A stretch of DNA of 64,000 bases from Mycolicibacterium brisbanense (GCF_001570425.1 NZ_BCSX01000044.1:186001-250000); one strand, 5' to 3'; positions 33,759-42,345 are shown, counted from the stretch's first letter. Notes: generated by a model from the letters alone, not told the origin. Translations and numbers: made by a program.

Positions 33759-35102
33759 CTACTGTCCCAGCGGGGTGGCGCGCCGGTGCACGACGATCCG
33801 GCCGCCCGACTTCGGGGTGTAGGCCACTCCGCGGGAGTGCACTTTTTCACCCGGTGCCGTGGTGGTTTCGATGACGAAGTGCCGCAACACCGTTCGCAGC
33901 ACGACGTCCATCTCGACATTGGCGAACGCGGCGCCCACGCACCGCCGGGTGCCGCCGCCGAAGGGGATCCAGCCCAGGCCCGGTCGGTTGCCCACGAAGC
34001 GCTGCGGGTCGAACCGGCCCGGGTCGGGGAACTCTTCGGGCCGTTCCTGGATCGCGGCGAGCGCGACGATCACCGAGTAGCCGCGCGGGATCATCCAGTC
34101 GCCGAGTTCGAATGAAGGCGCGTAGACGTGGCGGCCGGCGAAATCGATGACGGTGCGGACCCGCTGGATCTCGAGGATGGCCGCCTGGCGGTACTCGTTG
34201 CCGTCGGTCGCGGCCTCGGCGACCAGTTGCGCAAGAACCTCGGGGTGGCGGCTGATGCGTTCGAACGCCCATCCCAGCGTGGACGCCGTGGTTTCGTGGC
34301 CTGCCGCCAGCAGGGTCAGCAGCTCGTCGCCGATGTCCTTGCGGGACATGGCCGAACCGTCCTCGTAGGTGCTGCGGAGCAGCAGCGCGAGAATGTCGTC
34401 GCGATGCTCGAATTCCGGATCGGATTCGATCCGCTCGATCAGCTGGTCGATCACCGCGTCGTACTGCCTGCGGTATCTGGCGAGTCGCGCCCACGGGCTG
34501 AACCGGCCGTAGTCCCGCGTCGGGGTGGGCAGCACGGCGAGCCGTGACCCGAGGGTCACCCAGGGCGGGATGATGCGGCGCAGCTCGTCGAGTTGTTCGC
34601 CGTCGGCGCCGAACACCGCCCGCAGGATGGCGTTGAGGGTGATCCGCATCATCGGTTCGAGGGTTTCGAACTCCTCACCCTCGGGCCAGTTGGCCGATTC
34701 GCGGAGGGTTTCCTCTTCGAAGATGGCCTCGTAGTTGCGGATGCTCTTGCCGTGGAACGGCGGGGTCAGAAGCTTGCGGCGGCGCCGGTGATCGGTGCCG
34801 TCGAGGGCGAAGACCGAGCCGGAGCCGAGGATGCGGCTCAGGTTGGGCTGGACGTTGCCGACGTCCTCGGTGTTGGCCTGGAACAGCTGCTTGGCCAGCT
34901 GCGGTTCGGCGACGATGACCGTGCGCCCGAACATGGGTAACCGCAGGGTGAAGATGTCGCCGTAACGCCGGGAGATCCGTTTGACCATCCACCGCCGCGC
35001 CAGGGCATACCCGGCGCCCTGCAGCACGACGGGGATTCGGGGGCCGGGCGGAATACGCGCCTCGGTGATTTCGGGGTGTACGACGGTCACTGTTTCGGTC
35101 AT
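33759..35102 (-). CDS. cytochrome P450 (CYP138-like)
   Basis: A 447-residue P450 with start ATG 35102 (MTETVTVVHPEI). The heme loop FGGGTRRCVGAAFA, oxygen-binding I-helix AGHETTAST and EIQRVRT (ExxR-type) are visible. The gene is convergent with msrA and divergent from a TetR gene, as in M. tuberculosis Rv0135c-Rv0137c, so CYP138 is the likely subfamily. Substrate is unknown. Expression is probably repressed by the divergent TetR protein through the GTAC dyads at 35123-35172. Confidence 0.92.
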   Translation of the reverse strand: MTETVTVVHPEITEARIPPGPRIPVVLQGAGYALARRWMVKRISRRYGDIFTLRLPMFGRTVIVAEPQLAKQLFQANTEDVGNVQPNLSRILGSGSVFALDGTDHRRRRKLLTPPFHGKSIRNYEAIFEEETLRESANWPEGEEFETLEPMMRITLNAILRAVFGADGEQLDELRRIIPPWVTLGSRLAVLPTPTRDYGRFSPWARLARYRRQYDAVIDQLIERIESDPEFEHRDDILALLLRSTYEDGSAMSRKDIGDELLTLLAAGHETTASTLGWAFERISRHPEVLAQLVAEAATDGNEYRQAAILEIQRVRTVIDFAGRHVYAPSFELGDWMIPRGYSVIVALAAIQERPEEFPDPGRFDPQRFVGNRPGLGWIPFGGGTRRCVGAAFANVEMDVVLRTVLRHFVIETTTAPGEKVHSRGVAYTPKSGGRIVVHRRATPLGQ

Positions 35103-35122
35103 GCCATCTCCAGCCACACGTT

Positions 35123-35172
35123 GGTACTGCCGTGTACCACTAACGTGTGTAGTACGGTACTCGCAGGTACCA
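35123..35172. promoter_or_regulatory. GTAC-rich dyads between P450 and TetR genes
   Basis: GGTAC-TGCCGT-GTACC (35123-35138) is a perfect 5-bp-arm dyad, and AGTAC-G-GTACT (35151-35161) is a second. A third GGTACC occurs at 35166-35171. Repeated GTAC half-sites in the divergent promoter region suggest the local TetR operator. Confidence 0.6.
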
Positions 35173-35192
35173 AGAGACGCAAGGGTGGTGAC

Positions 35193-35825
35193 ATGACTGC
35201 TGCACTCGCGGGTTCCGGATCTCCCGCCGGAACCGACGCCTTCCGGTTGCGCCTGCTCGACGGGCTCGCGGCAGCCATCACCGACAAGGGATATCGGGAA
35301 ACTACGGTGGCCGACGTCGTCCGGCACGCCCGCACCTCCAAGCGCACCTTCTACGACCAATTCTCCAGCAAGGAAGCGTGTTTCATCGAGTTGCTGCGAC
35401 TCAACAACGCACGGCTGGTCGGCGAGATCCGGGCCGCCGTCGATGCCGACGGGCCCTGGCAGGACCAAATCGAACAAGCCGTCGGCGCCTACGTCGACCA
35501 CATCGAATCAGCCCCCGCGGTCACCTTGAGCTGGATCCGGGAACTGCCCGCGCTCGGCGCCCAGGCCCGCCCGCTGCAGCGCGAAGCGATGCGCGAGCTC
35601 ACCGATCTGCTCATCGATCTCAGTGCGAACGCGGGGTTCCGCCACGCCGAACTGCCGGAGCTGACCCGGCCGATGGCGATCATCCTGCTGGGCGGGCTGC
35701 GGGAACTGACCGCGATGATCGTCGAAGACGGCCGCGAAATCCGTGAGATCTACGGTCCGGCCGTGGCCGCGTCACAGGCCATCCTCGGCCCGCGCGCCGA
35801 GTCAGCCGAGCATCAGTCGCGCTGA
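35193..35825 (+). CDS. TetR-family regulator divergent from P450 (Rv0135c-like)
   Basis: A 210-residue TetR protein. The HTH is at about residues 14-60 (YRETTVADVVRHARTSKRTFYDQFSSKEACF), and a C-terminal helical ligand domain follows. ATG 35193 is chosen because the in-frame codons upstream run through the GTAC operator region. Its position suggests control of the P450 gene. It overlaps the convergent TetR gene by 24 bases. Ligand unknown. Confidence 0.88.
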   Translation: MTAALAGSGSPAGTDAFRLRLLDGLAAAITDKGYRETTVADVVRHARTSKRTFYDQFSSKEACFIELLRLNNARLVGEIRAAVDADGPWQDQIEQAVGAYVDHIESAPAVTLSWIRELPALGAQARPLQREAMRELTDLLIDLSANAGFRHAELPELTRPMAIILLGGLRELTAMIVEDGREIREIYGPAVAASQAILGPRAESAEHQSR

Positions 35826-36371
35826 TTTCTCCAGTCGGCGCGCGATCGCCGGATATGCCTCGTAGCCCATGCCGGCCCGCACGAGCGCCCCGGAGTAGAG
35901 CAGCTCCAGCGAGTCGATGACATCGGGATCGGTGTCCGGGCCGAGCGCAGCGGCGAGCCGCCCGCGGATGTCGGCGCCGATGCGCTGGCGCAGGACCTCG
36001 ACGTCAGGATCTCTGCCGAGCAGGGCATTGGTCACCGCACCGGCGAATTCGGGCTCGTCGGCCACCAGCGACGCGATGTGCTGCAGCACTTCCACGACCC
36101 TGGTCGCCGGGTCCGGCGAGGTATGCGGTGCGGGTGGAGCGCCTGCGAGCCTGCGCCAGAACACCTCGGCGACAAGGTGTTCCTTGGAAGAGAAGTAGGT
36201 GTAGGCCGTCGCTGACCCGACGCCCGCCTCGGCCGCCACCCGGCGCACGGTCAACCCCGCGAAACCTTCTCGCCGGATGAGTTCGACCGCGGCGCGGCCC
36301 AGACGTTCGACGGTGTCGGCTTGCCGCGCGGTCAGCCGACGGCGCGTCGACTCCAGGGCCGGATCGGACAC
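35802..36371 (-). CDS. TetR-family regulator, likely controller of the glycosyltransferase cluster
   Basis: A 189-residue TetR protein with GTG start 36371 (VSDPALESTRRRL). The HTH (FAGLTVRRVAAEAGVGSATAYTYFSSKEHL) is followed by a helical ligand domain. The start codon is inside the perfect palindrome CGGACACGTGTCCG, so autorepression is likely. The same GGACA-N2-TGTCC core recurs at 40242-40259 in front of the minus-strand glycosyltransferase operon. I infer that this protein controls both. It overlaps the convergent TetR gene by 24 bases. Confidence 0.85.
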   Translation of the reverse strand: MSDPALESTRRRLTARQADTVERLGRAAVELIRREGFAGLTVRRVAAEAGVGSATAYTYFSSKEHLVAEVFWRRLAGAPPAPHTSPDPATRVVEVLQHIASLVADEPEFAGAVTNALLGRDPDVEVLRQRIGADIRGRLAAALGPDTDPDVIDSLELLYSGALVRAGMGYEAYPAIARRLEKSARLMLG

Positions 36372-36378
36372 GTGTCCG
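36365..36378. promoter_or_regulatory. perfect TetR operator over the regulator start
   Basis: CGGACACGTGTCCG is a 14-base perfect palindrome covering GTG 36371. It lies about 45 bases before the divergent methyltransferase gene, so it could regulate both directions. Confidence 0.68.
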
Positions 36379-36424
36379 GACGCTACTACAACACCGGTGG
36401 ACCAGCAACGTAGATTGGGGTCCC

Positions 36425-37135
36425 ATGAGCGACGCAGGCGGCGCGAATCGACGCACGAGCACCACCGAAACTGTGCCACCTCCCCTGTCACCACGCGCCG
36501 AGCGTCTTATCGCACTGGCCGAGCAGGTCACCGGCTTCATGCCTGCCGACGAGGGCCGTGCCCTCTACGACGCCGCGCTCCGCTATCTCGACGGCGGGGT
36601 CGGCGTCGAGATCGGGACGTACTGCGGCAAGTCGACAGTGTTGCTCGGTGCAGCCGCGCAGGAAACCGGTGCGGTGATCTACACCGTCGACCATCACCAC
36701 GGGTCCGAAGAGCACCAGCCGGGTTGGGAATACCACGACACGTCGCTGGTCGATCCCGTCACCGGACTGTTCGACACGTTACCGACCATGCGGCACACTC
36801 TGGACGCGGCCGGGCTCGACGAGCACGTCGTGGCGGTGGTCGGAAAGTCGCCGGTGGTGGCCCGCGGCTGGCGAATGCCGTTGCGGCTGTTGTTCATCGA
36901 CGGCGGCCACACCGAGGAAGCCGCACAGCGCGATTTCGACGGCTGGGCCCGCTGGGTCGATGTCGGTGGTGCACTGATCATCCATGACGTGTTCCCGAAT
37001 CCCGCCGACGGCGGCCAGGCCCCGTTCCACATCTACCAGCGGGCGCTGGGCACCGGTGCGTTCCGTGAGGTGGGTGTCACGGGGTCGATGCGGGTGCTGC
37101 AACGCACTTCGGGTGCAGCCGGCCGGCTGGACTAG
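36425..37135 (+). CDS. class I SAM-dependent methyltransferase (Methyltransf_24-like)
   Basis: A 236-residue protein. VGVEIGTYCGKSTVLLG is the SAM-binding motif I and IYTVDHHHGSEEH the acidic second motif. LLFIDGGHTEEAAQRDF carries the metal-site Asp/His as in CmcI/O-methyltransferase relatives. A possible -10 TAGATT lies at 36410-36415. It is divergent from the TetR gene across its operator and convergent (4-base overlap) with the toroid gene. Substrate unknown; context suggests a sugar or polyketide-like glycoconjugate. Confidence 0.82.
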   Translation: MSDAGGANRRTSTTETVPPPLSPRAERLIALAEQVTGFMPADEGRALYDAALRYLDGGVGVEIGTYCGKSTVLLGAAAQETGAVIYTVDHHHGSEEHQPGWEYHDTSLVDPVTGLFDTLPTMRHTLDAAGLDEHVVAVVGKSPVVARGWRMPLRLLFIDGGHTEEAAQRDFDGWARWVDVGGALIIHDVFPNPADGGQAPFHIYQRALGTGAFREVGVTGSMRVLQRTSGAAGRLD

Positions 37136-38202
37136 CGGTCGCTGACCACGCACTCGCAGTCGAACTCGCCTTCCAGGCCGCGCGGCAGGCCCTCGCCCCG
37201 GAAGATGCCGCTGGCAGGCGTGGTCGACGACAGCGCGTCGGCAGCCAGGATCATCGCCGCACCTGTCCAGGTCGTGCGTTCCTCGGGCCAGCGTTTACCG
37301 TCCGCGAAAACCAGTCCGGTCCAATAGGATCCGTCGTCTTCACGCAGATGCTGCATGGCGGTGAACTGCTGGTGCGCCCGCCGGCTGTCACCGATCGCGT
37401 CCAGCGCCATCACCAGCTCGCACGTCTCGGCGCCGGTGACCCATGGCCGGTGATCCACACAGCGGATGCCCAGCCCCGGCACCACGAAGTCATTCCAGCG
37501 GTCCTCGATACGGGCCAGGGCCGCCGCTCCCTGCAGGGCCCCACCCAGCACCGGGTAGTACCACTCCATCGCGTGGGTGTCCTTGGCGGAGAAGGCTTCC
37601 GGATGTGCAACGATGGCGTGGCCGAGTCGCCCCAGCGCGACCTCCCATTCCGGCTGCGGATCGTCGAGGTAGTCGGCGAGCGCCAACCCGCACCGGATGC
37701 TGTGGTAGATGCTCGCGCAGCCCGTCAGCAACGCCTCGCGCACGGGGCCCGATGACGTACTGGCCCAATAGATCTCGCCACCGGAGGCTTGTAGTCCGAG
37801 GACGAAGTCGATGGCCGCGGTCACCACAGGCCACATCGTCTCGGCGAACCGTCGGTCGCGGGTGATCAGCACGTGATGCCAGACCCCGGTCGCCACGTAG
37901 GCACAGAAGTTGCTGTCGCTGTTGGCATCCTCGATGACGCCTGCTCGCAACTGGATGGGCCAGGACCCGTCCGGCCGCTGCGCGGTGCGGCACCAGTCGA
38001 ACGCCGCCCGGGCCGGCTCGATGAGCCCGGCCACGGTGAGTGCCATGGCGTTCTCGACGTGATCCCACGGGTCGGTGTGCCCACCGTCGAACCAGGGCAG
38101 CGCACCTGAAGTCTCCTGGGTCGCCGCGATCGACTCTGCTGTCTTGCGGCACGCGGCGGGCGTCAGGACACCCGCGACCCCGGGAGCTTCAGTCCGTCGC
38201 AA
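37132..38202 (-). CDS. alpha/alpha-toroid protein (prenyltransferase/terpenoid-cyclase-like repeat fold)
   Basis: A 356-residue all-helical protein. Repeated segments with D-G-x-W/Trp (RPDGSWPI, DDGSYWTGL), GWHHV-like helices and ENAMALTVAGL fit an (alpha/alpha)6 toroid, often annotated prenyltransferase. No DDxD or classical isoprenyl motif is clear, so a glycosidase-like or polysaccharide-related role is equally possible. The start is TTG 38202, three bases after the upstream stop, because no better start exists in frame. It is co-transcribed with the methyltransferase and glycosyltransferase. Function unknown. Confidence 0.72.
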   Translation of the reverse strand: MRRTEAPGVAGVLTPAACRKTAESIAATQETSGALPWFDGGHTDPWDHVENAMALTVAGLIEPARAAFDWCRTAQRPDGSWPIQLRAGVIEDANSDSNFCAYVATGVWHHVLITRDRRFAETMWPVVTAAIDFVLGLQASGGEIYWASTSSGPVREALLTGCASIYHSIRCGLALADYLDDPQPEWEVALGRLGHAIVAHPEAFSAKDTHAMEWYYPVLGGALQGAAALARIEDRWNDFVVPGLGIRCVDHRPWVTGAETCELVMALDAIGDSRRAHQQFTAMQHLREDDGSYWTGLVFADGKRWPEERTTWTGAAMILAADALSSTTPASGIFRGEGLPRGLEGEFDCECVVSDR

Positions 38203-38205
38203 CGT

Positions 38206-38934
38206 TCACCGCCCGCTCGATGAAGTGGGCTTCTCGAAATACAGTGCGACACTCTTGCCGATCACCGGGTTGAGCAGGGACTCGGCCGCCCTGGTCAGCC
38301 AGGGCCTGCCCATCATGTCCCACACCAGCAGCTGGTGATATGCCTTGACCGCGGGGTGCTCGTTCTTGTCCGTGCCCACAAGGCATTTCAGCCACCAGTA
38401 CGGTGAATGCAGGGCGTGGGCGTGATGGGTGTGGGTCAACTCCAGACCGTGGGCCAGCACCTTGTCGCGCAACGCGTCGGCGTGATAGATCCGGATGTGC
38501 CCGCCCTCGTTGGCGTGGTATTCGTCGGACAGCAGCCAGCACACCTTCTCCGGCAGCCAGCGCGGCACTGTGATGGCCAGCGTGCCACCAGGTTTGAGCA
38601 CGCGCACCAGTTCGGCGATGGCGCGGTCGTCCTCGGGTACGTGTTCGAGGATCTCCGATGCGATGACGCAGTCGAAACTGCCGTCGGCATACGGCAAATC
38701 GAGGGCGTCGCCTTTGACGGCCGCACCCTTGGCCGAGAGGGGAACGTGCCCCTCGTCGCGCATGGCGCGCAGCATCGTCTCGACGTCGTTGAGGTCCGAC
38801 ACGCTCTGGTCGAAGCCGATCACGTCGGCACCGCGCCGGTAAGCCTCGAAGGTGTGCCTGCCGGCGCCACAGCCGACGTCGATCACGGTGGTACCCGGGC
38901 CGATGCCGAGCCGGTCGAAGTCAACGGTCAGCAC
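38206..38934 (-). CDS. class I SAM-dependent methyltransferase
   Basis: A 242-residue methyltransferase. VIDVGCGAGRHTFEAYRRGADVIGFD holds motif I and the acidic residue, and FDCVIASEILEHVPEDD plus LKPGGTLAITVPRW complete the family signature. GTG 38934 overlaps the glycosyltransferase stop by 7 bases, indicating coupling. The C-terminal part (HHAHALHSPYWWLKCLVG) is reminiscent of sugar- or lipid-acting methyltransferases. The frame upstream of 38934 lies inside the glycosyltransferase gene and is not used. Confidence 0.85.
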   Translation of the reverse strand: MLTVDFDRLGIGPGTTVIDVGCGAGRHTFEAYRRGADVIGFDQSVSDLNDVETMLRAMRDEGHVPLSAKGAAVKGDALDLPYADGSFDCVIASEILEHVPEDDRAIAELVRVLKPGGTLAITVPRWLPEKVCWLLSDEYHANEGGHIRIYHADALRDKVLAHGLELTHTHHAHALHSPYWWLKCLVGTDKNEHPAVKAYHQLLVWDMMGRPWLTRAAESLLNPVIGKSVALYFEKPTSSSGR

Positions 38935-40172
38935 CTCGTCATCCCTCCGCTCCTGGCACGCGCCATCTCGTACACCGAAACAGTCTGTGCAGCAACCGAT
39001 TCCCAACTGAACACCGAGACCGCGCGCTGCCGTCCCGCCGCGCCGAGCCTGCGCCGCTCCAACGGCGAGTCGAGCAACTGGCCGAGCACCGCGGTGAGCT
39101 CGTCGACGTCGGCGGGCCGGACGAGCCGGGCGCACTCACCGTCGTTGCCCACCACCTCAGGCAGGGCTCCCGCCCGGCTCGCCACGATGGGCGTGCCGCT
39201 GGCCATCGCCTCCACCGCCGGCAGCGAAAAGCCTTCGTACAGAGAGGGTATGCAGGCGACCTCGGCAGAAGCCAGCAGGTCGGCCAGCTCTCCGTCGGAC
39301 AGCCCGCTGGAACTGTGCACGATGTCGGAGATGCCGAGCTCGGCAATGAGTTTCTCGGTGGGGCCGTTGGGTTCCAGCTTGGACACCAGCTGGACGTCCA
39401 GGTTGCGTTCCACGCGCAATCGGGCAACCGCATGCAGCAGGTGACTGATGCCCTTGAGTGGTACGTCGGCGCTGGCGATCGCGATGATCCGGCCACTGAC
39501 GCGCTTGTCGGACGGCTTGAACAGCTCGGTGTTCACCCCGAGCGGCACGACGTGCAACTGCTCCGGGGACACCCCGAAGTCCTCGGCGATATCTGCCGCG
39601 GAGGATGTAGACACCGTCAGCAGCTCCGGCATCCGCCGAGCCACCCGCTTCTGCATCTCCGCGAAGCCATACCACCTGCGCACCAACGGTTTACGCCACC
39701 ACGTGGCAGCCGCGACCTCGACCAGCCGATCACGGGTGATGGGGTGATGCACCGTGGCGACGACTGGCAGGCCCAGATCAGCGATCTTCAGCAGCCCGGT
39801 GCCGAGGCTCTGGTTGTCGTGCACGACGTCGAACTCGTCACGGCGGCGGGCCAGCATCCGCGCGGCCCGCATGGTGAACGTGCGGGGTTCGGGGAAACCC
39901 GCCGTCCACATCGTCAGCAGTTCGAGCACGTCGATGTGGTCACGAATCTCGCGCAGTCGTGGCACCCGGAACGGGTCTGGTTCGCGGTAGAGGTCGAGGC
40001 TGGGCACCTCGGTCAGCTTGACCCTGGGGTCCAGGATCTCCGGATAGGGCTGGCCGGAGAACACCTCGACCTCATGCCCCAATTCGGCCAGCCCGGCACT
40101 GAGGTGACGGACATAGACGCCCTGGCCGCCGCAGTGGGTCTTGCTTCGATAGGACAGCAACGCGATACGCAT
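38928..40172 (-). CDS. GT4-family glycosyltransferase
   Basis: A 414-residue GT-B glycosyltransferase. The N-terminal acceptor domain has GGQGVYVRHLSAGLAELGHEVEV. The C-terminal donor domain has PLGVNTELF, PLKGISHLLHA and the donor-binding motif PSLYEGFSLPAVEAMASGTPIVAS. This fits retaining GT4 enzymes using nucleotide sugars. Cytoplasmic, no membrane helix. It is first in a minus-strand operon (GT4, methyltransferase, toroid). The promoter is at about 40255-40265, with a TetR operator at 40242-40259. Donor and acceptor unknown. Confidence 0.88.
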   Translation of the reverse strand: MRIALLSYRSKTHCGGQGVYVRHLSAGLAELGHEVEVFSGQPYPEILDPRVKLTEVPSLDLYREPDPFRVPRLREIRDHIDVLELLTMWTAGFPEPRTFTMRAARMLARRRDEFDVVHDNQSLGTGLLKIADLGLPVVATVHHPITRDRLVEVAAATWWRKPLVRRWYGFAEMQKRVARRMPELLTVSTSSAADIAEDFGVSPEQLHVVPLGVNTELFKPSDKRVSGRIIAIASADVPLKGISHLLHAVARLRVERNLDVQLVSKLEPNGPTEKLIAELGISDIVHSSSGLSDGELADLLASAEVACIPSLYEGFSLPAVEAMASGTPIVASRAGALPEVVGNDGECARLVRPADVDELTAVLGQLLDSPLERRRLGAAGRQRAVSVFSWESVAAQTVSVYEMARARSGGMTRC

Positions 40173-40241
40173 AGTCAGCTCACTCGTCGGCGGAAACGGC
40201 GCTGAACAGGGCAGACGGACTCACGCAGCGACTCCGGACCC

Positions 40242-40265
40242 TCTGGACATGTGTCCAGACTATAG
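40242..40265 (-). promoter_or_regulatory. glycosyltransferase-operon promoter with matching TetR operator
   Basis: TCTGGACA-TG-TGTCCAGA (40242-40259) shares GGACA-N2-TGTCC with the site at 36365-36378. On the minus strand TATAGT (plus 40259-40264) makes a good -10, placing the operator over the transcription start. This supports repression of the operon by the TetR protein at 35802-36371. Confidence 0.66.
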
Positions 40266-40420
40266 TTTGACGGGCTAGCAGACGCAACGCATCGGAATTG
40301 ACGGCCCGCGGACTGCTGAGCAGTCGACTAGCAGATTTTCATTCTGCGGTGTGGGCGCAAAAGTGCGAGATGCCCGCGACCTGCACGCAGAGTCAACGCC
40401 AGGTCCCCGTCAACGCCAGA

Positions 40421-40876
40421 TCACTCCGGTGGGAACCCGCCCGTGGCCACCGGGCCCCAGCGCCGCGGCGTCAGCCGGATGAGGCACTTGCCCTGGTCGA
40501 CCATCGCCTGGCGATACTCATCCCAGTCGGGATGCTCACCGGCGATCGAGCGGTAGTAGTCGACGAGCGGTTCGACCGCATCCGGCAACGCGATGACCTC
40601 GGCGTCACCGTCCACCTGAACGTACGGGCCGTTGAACTCGTCGGACAGCACCGTCACGCTCGCGCGCGGTGTCCGGCGGATGTTGGCCGACTTCGCGCGC
40701 TGCGGATAACTCGCGACGATGATCCGGCCCTGTTCGTCCACCCCACCCGTCACGGGAGAACTCTGCAGGCTGCCGTCAGCACGAAATGTCGTGAGCACCA
40801 TCCGATGTCGCGGTCGGACGAAGTCGAGCAGGGCAGTGAGGTCTACGGTGTCCGCCGTCGCATAGTTTCGGGCCAT
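40421..40876 (-). CDS. PPOX-class FMN/F420-binding oxidoreductase
   Basis: A 151-residue split beta-barrel protein of the pyridoxamine-phosphate-oxidase-like class. RMVLTTFRADGSLQSSPVTGGVDEQGRIIVAS, KSANIRRTPRASVTV and LIRLTPRRWGPVATGG are typical of Rv1155-like F420 binders. It may reduce small molecules with F420H2. ATG 40876 has no strong alternative. The peptidase-like gene lies 13 bases upstream. Confidence 0.85.
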   Translation of the reverse strand: MARNYATADTVDLTALLDFVRPRHRMVLTTFRADGSLQSSPVTGGVDEQGRIIVASYPQRAKSANIRRTPRASVTVLSDEFNGPYVQVDGDAEVIALPDAVEPLVDYYRSIAGEHPDWDEYRQAMVDQGKCLIRLTPRRWGPVATGGFPPE

Positions 40877-40889
40877 GCTTCGACGCTAC

Positions 40890-41420
40890 TCAGCCTGAGC
40901 GGGGCAGCACGAACGCGAACGGTCGCGGAAATCCCAGCCCGGCCAGACGTGCTCCGCGGACGGCCGCGACGTCGACGGGCACCACCGTTCCCGACGACGG
41001 CTCGTAGCACTGCAGCACGTTGTCGGCCGCCGCCACGATCAGCACCCAGTGCCGTGGAATTCCGTGACCACCGACCAGCATCGCGACCGGCCTGCCGGTT
41101 TCAAGCGCGGCCAGGACGTCGGCCAAGCCATCCCGGGCGCCGCGAAAGGGCCGCCAGCGGTAGGCGACTCCGATGCTGTGGCGGGTCAGGGCCTGCGCCA
41201 TGCCCGCCGGGCTGGTGCCCAGCCGGCGGGGCCACACCCGGTTGATCTGCGTGTGGACGCGACGCTGCTCGTCGGAGAACCATTGCGGACCACCCGCGCC
41301 CAGCAACGGCGCCCGGTATGCCGGGTCCATCAGCACGCCCGCCACCACCGCAACGGTCGGGCCGCAGGTGACTCCGTCACGTTGCCGCAACCGCAGCGCG
41401 GCCAGCTGTGCCGGTTTCAC
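40890..41420 (-). CDS. cysteine-peptidase-like (C39/papain-fold) protein
   Basis: A 176-residue protein with a Cys-His-acidic pattern of papain-like enzymes. DGVTCGPTVAVVAG has the nucleophile Cys19, GIPRHWVLIVAA has the His, and LQCYEPSSGTV follows with the acidic/aromatic segment. There is no signal peptide, so it acts inside the cell unless exported differently. No immunity or ABC partner is beside it. It is divergent from the AraC gene. I do not recognise a named subfamily. Confidence 0.7.
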   Translation of the reverse strand: MKPAQLAALRLRQRDGVTCGPTVAVVAGVLMDPAYRAPLLGAGGPQWFSDEQRRVHTQINRVWPRRLGTSPAGMAQALTRHSIGVAYRWRPFRGARDGLADVLAALETGRPVAMLVGGHGIPRHWVLIVAAADNVLQCYEPSSGTVVPVDVAAVRGARLAGLGFPRPFAFVLPRSG

Positions 41421-41482
41421 CGCCCGGAGCCTACCGCCGACGCGACGGCCTGCGCCCGACCACTTATGGCAGCATCGATCAG

Positions 41483-41929
41483 GTGGCCGACAGCCCCGAC
41501 GTGCAACGACTGCGCGACCTTGCGCTGCTGCGCCGCGTGCGCGATCGGATGGACCGGGACTATGCCCAGCCCCTCGACGTGGAAGCGCTGGCGCGCGGGG
41601 TGAACATGTCGGCGGGGCATCTGTCCCGGCAGTTCAAGCTGGCCTACGGCGAATCGCCGTACAGCTATCTGATGACCCGGCGTATCGAACGCGCCATGGC
41701 GCTGCTTCGCGTCGGCGATCTCACGGTCACGGAAGTGTGCTTCGCAGTCGGCTTCTCGTCGCTGGGCACTTTCAGTACCCGCTTCACCGAACTCGTCGGC
41801 ATCCCGCCCAGCACCTACCGCCGGCAGATGGCCCACTCGGCCGAGGGCATCCCGTCGTGCGTCGCCAAGCAGGTGACCAGACCGATCAGGAATCGAGAAG
41901 CGTCGAGCACCAAACCGCAATTAGCGTGA
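41483..41929 (+). CDS. AraC-family regulator (short form)
   Basis: A 148-residue protein that is essentially the AraC DNA-binding domain. The first HTH is around LDVEALARGVNMSAGHLSRQFKLAYGESPYSYL. The second is LTVTEVCFAVGFSSLGTFSTRFTELVGIPPSTYRRQ. There is no sensory cupin domain. GTG 41483 is the best start (VADSPDVQRLRDLALL). The stop overlaps the next GTG (41926, GTGA), so the VOC gene is coupled to it. It probably regulates its own operon. Confidence 0.85.
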   Translation: MADSPDVQRLRDLALLRRVRDRMDRDYAQPLDVEALARGVNMSAGHLSRQFKLAYGESPYSYLMTRRIERAMALLRVGDLTVTEVCFAVGFSSLGTFSTRFTELVGIPPSTYRRQMAHSAEGIPSCVAKQVTRPIRNREASSTKPQLA

Positions 41930-42345
41930 CCGACATGGACATCACCATCAGCTCAAGCTTCCTCCCGCAGAATGACCCGGAGGCCGCCAGGACGTTCTAC
42001 CGCGACATCCTCGGCTTCGAAATCCGCAAGGACGTCGGCTACAACGGCATGCACTGGATCACCGTCGGCCCGCCCGACCAGCCCGACGTCTCCATCGTGC
42101 TGTTCCCGCCGGAGGCCACGCCGGGCATCACCGACGAGGAGCAACGCGTGATCGCCGAGATGATGGCCAAGGGCACCTTCGCGAGCCTGCTCCTGGCCAC
42201 CAAGGACCTCGACAGCACCTTCGAAAAGCTGCAGGCGACGGACGCCGAGATCATCCAGGAACCGACCGATCAGCCGTACGGCGTCCGCGACTGTGCGTTG
42301 CGTGACCCGGCAGGCAACCTCATCCGCCTCCAGGAGATCCGCTGA
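41926..42345 (+). CDS. VOC-superfamily (glyoxalase/bleomycin-resistance-like) protein
   Basis: A 139-residue VOC protein from GTG 41926 (ATG 41935 is also possible). The paired betaalphabetabetabeta repeats hold PEAARTFYRDILGFEIRKDVGYNGMHWITVG and QPYGVRDCALRDPAGNLIRLQEI. His/Glu metal ligands are plausible in HWITV and LIRLQE. Such proteins detoxify or bind small molecules. It follows the AraC regulator with a 4-base overlap and precedes the UvrA-like ATPase directly (stop-start junction TGAATG). Confidence 0.86.
   Translation: MTDMDITISSSFLPQNDPEAARTFYRDILGFEIRKDVGYNGMHWITVGPPDQPDVSIVLFPPEATPGITDEEQRVIAEMMAKGTFASLLLATKDLDSTFEKLQATDAEIIQEPTDQPYGVRDCALRDPAGNLIRLQEIR

Noticed and set aside
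40310..40345. Small hairpins GACTGCT-G-AGCAGTC and GCAGA...TCTGC as functional elements
   Set aside because: Stems are short, with 1-base or AT loops. There is no clear terminator T-run and nothing links them to a regulator; too weak to list.
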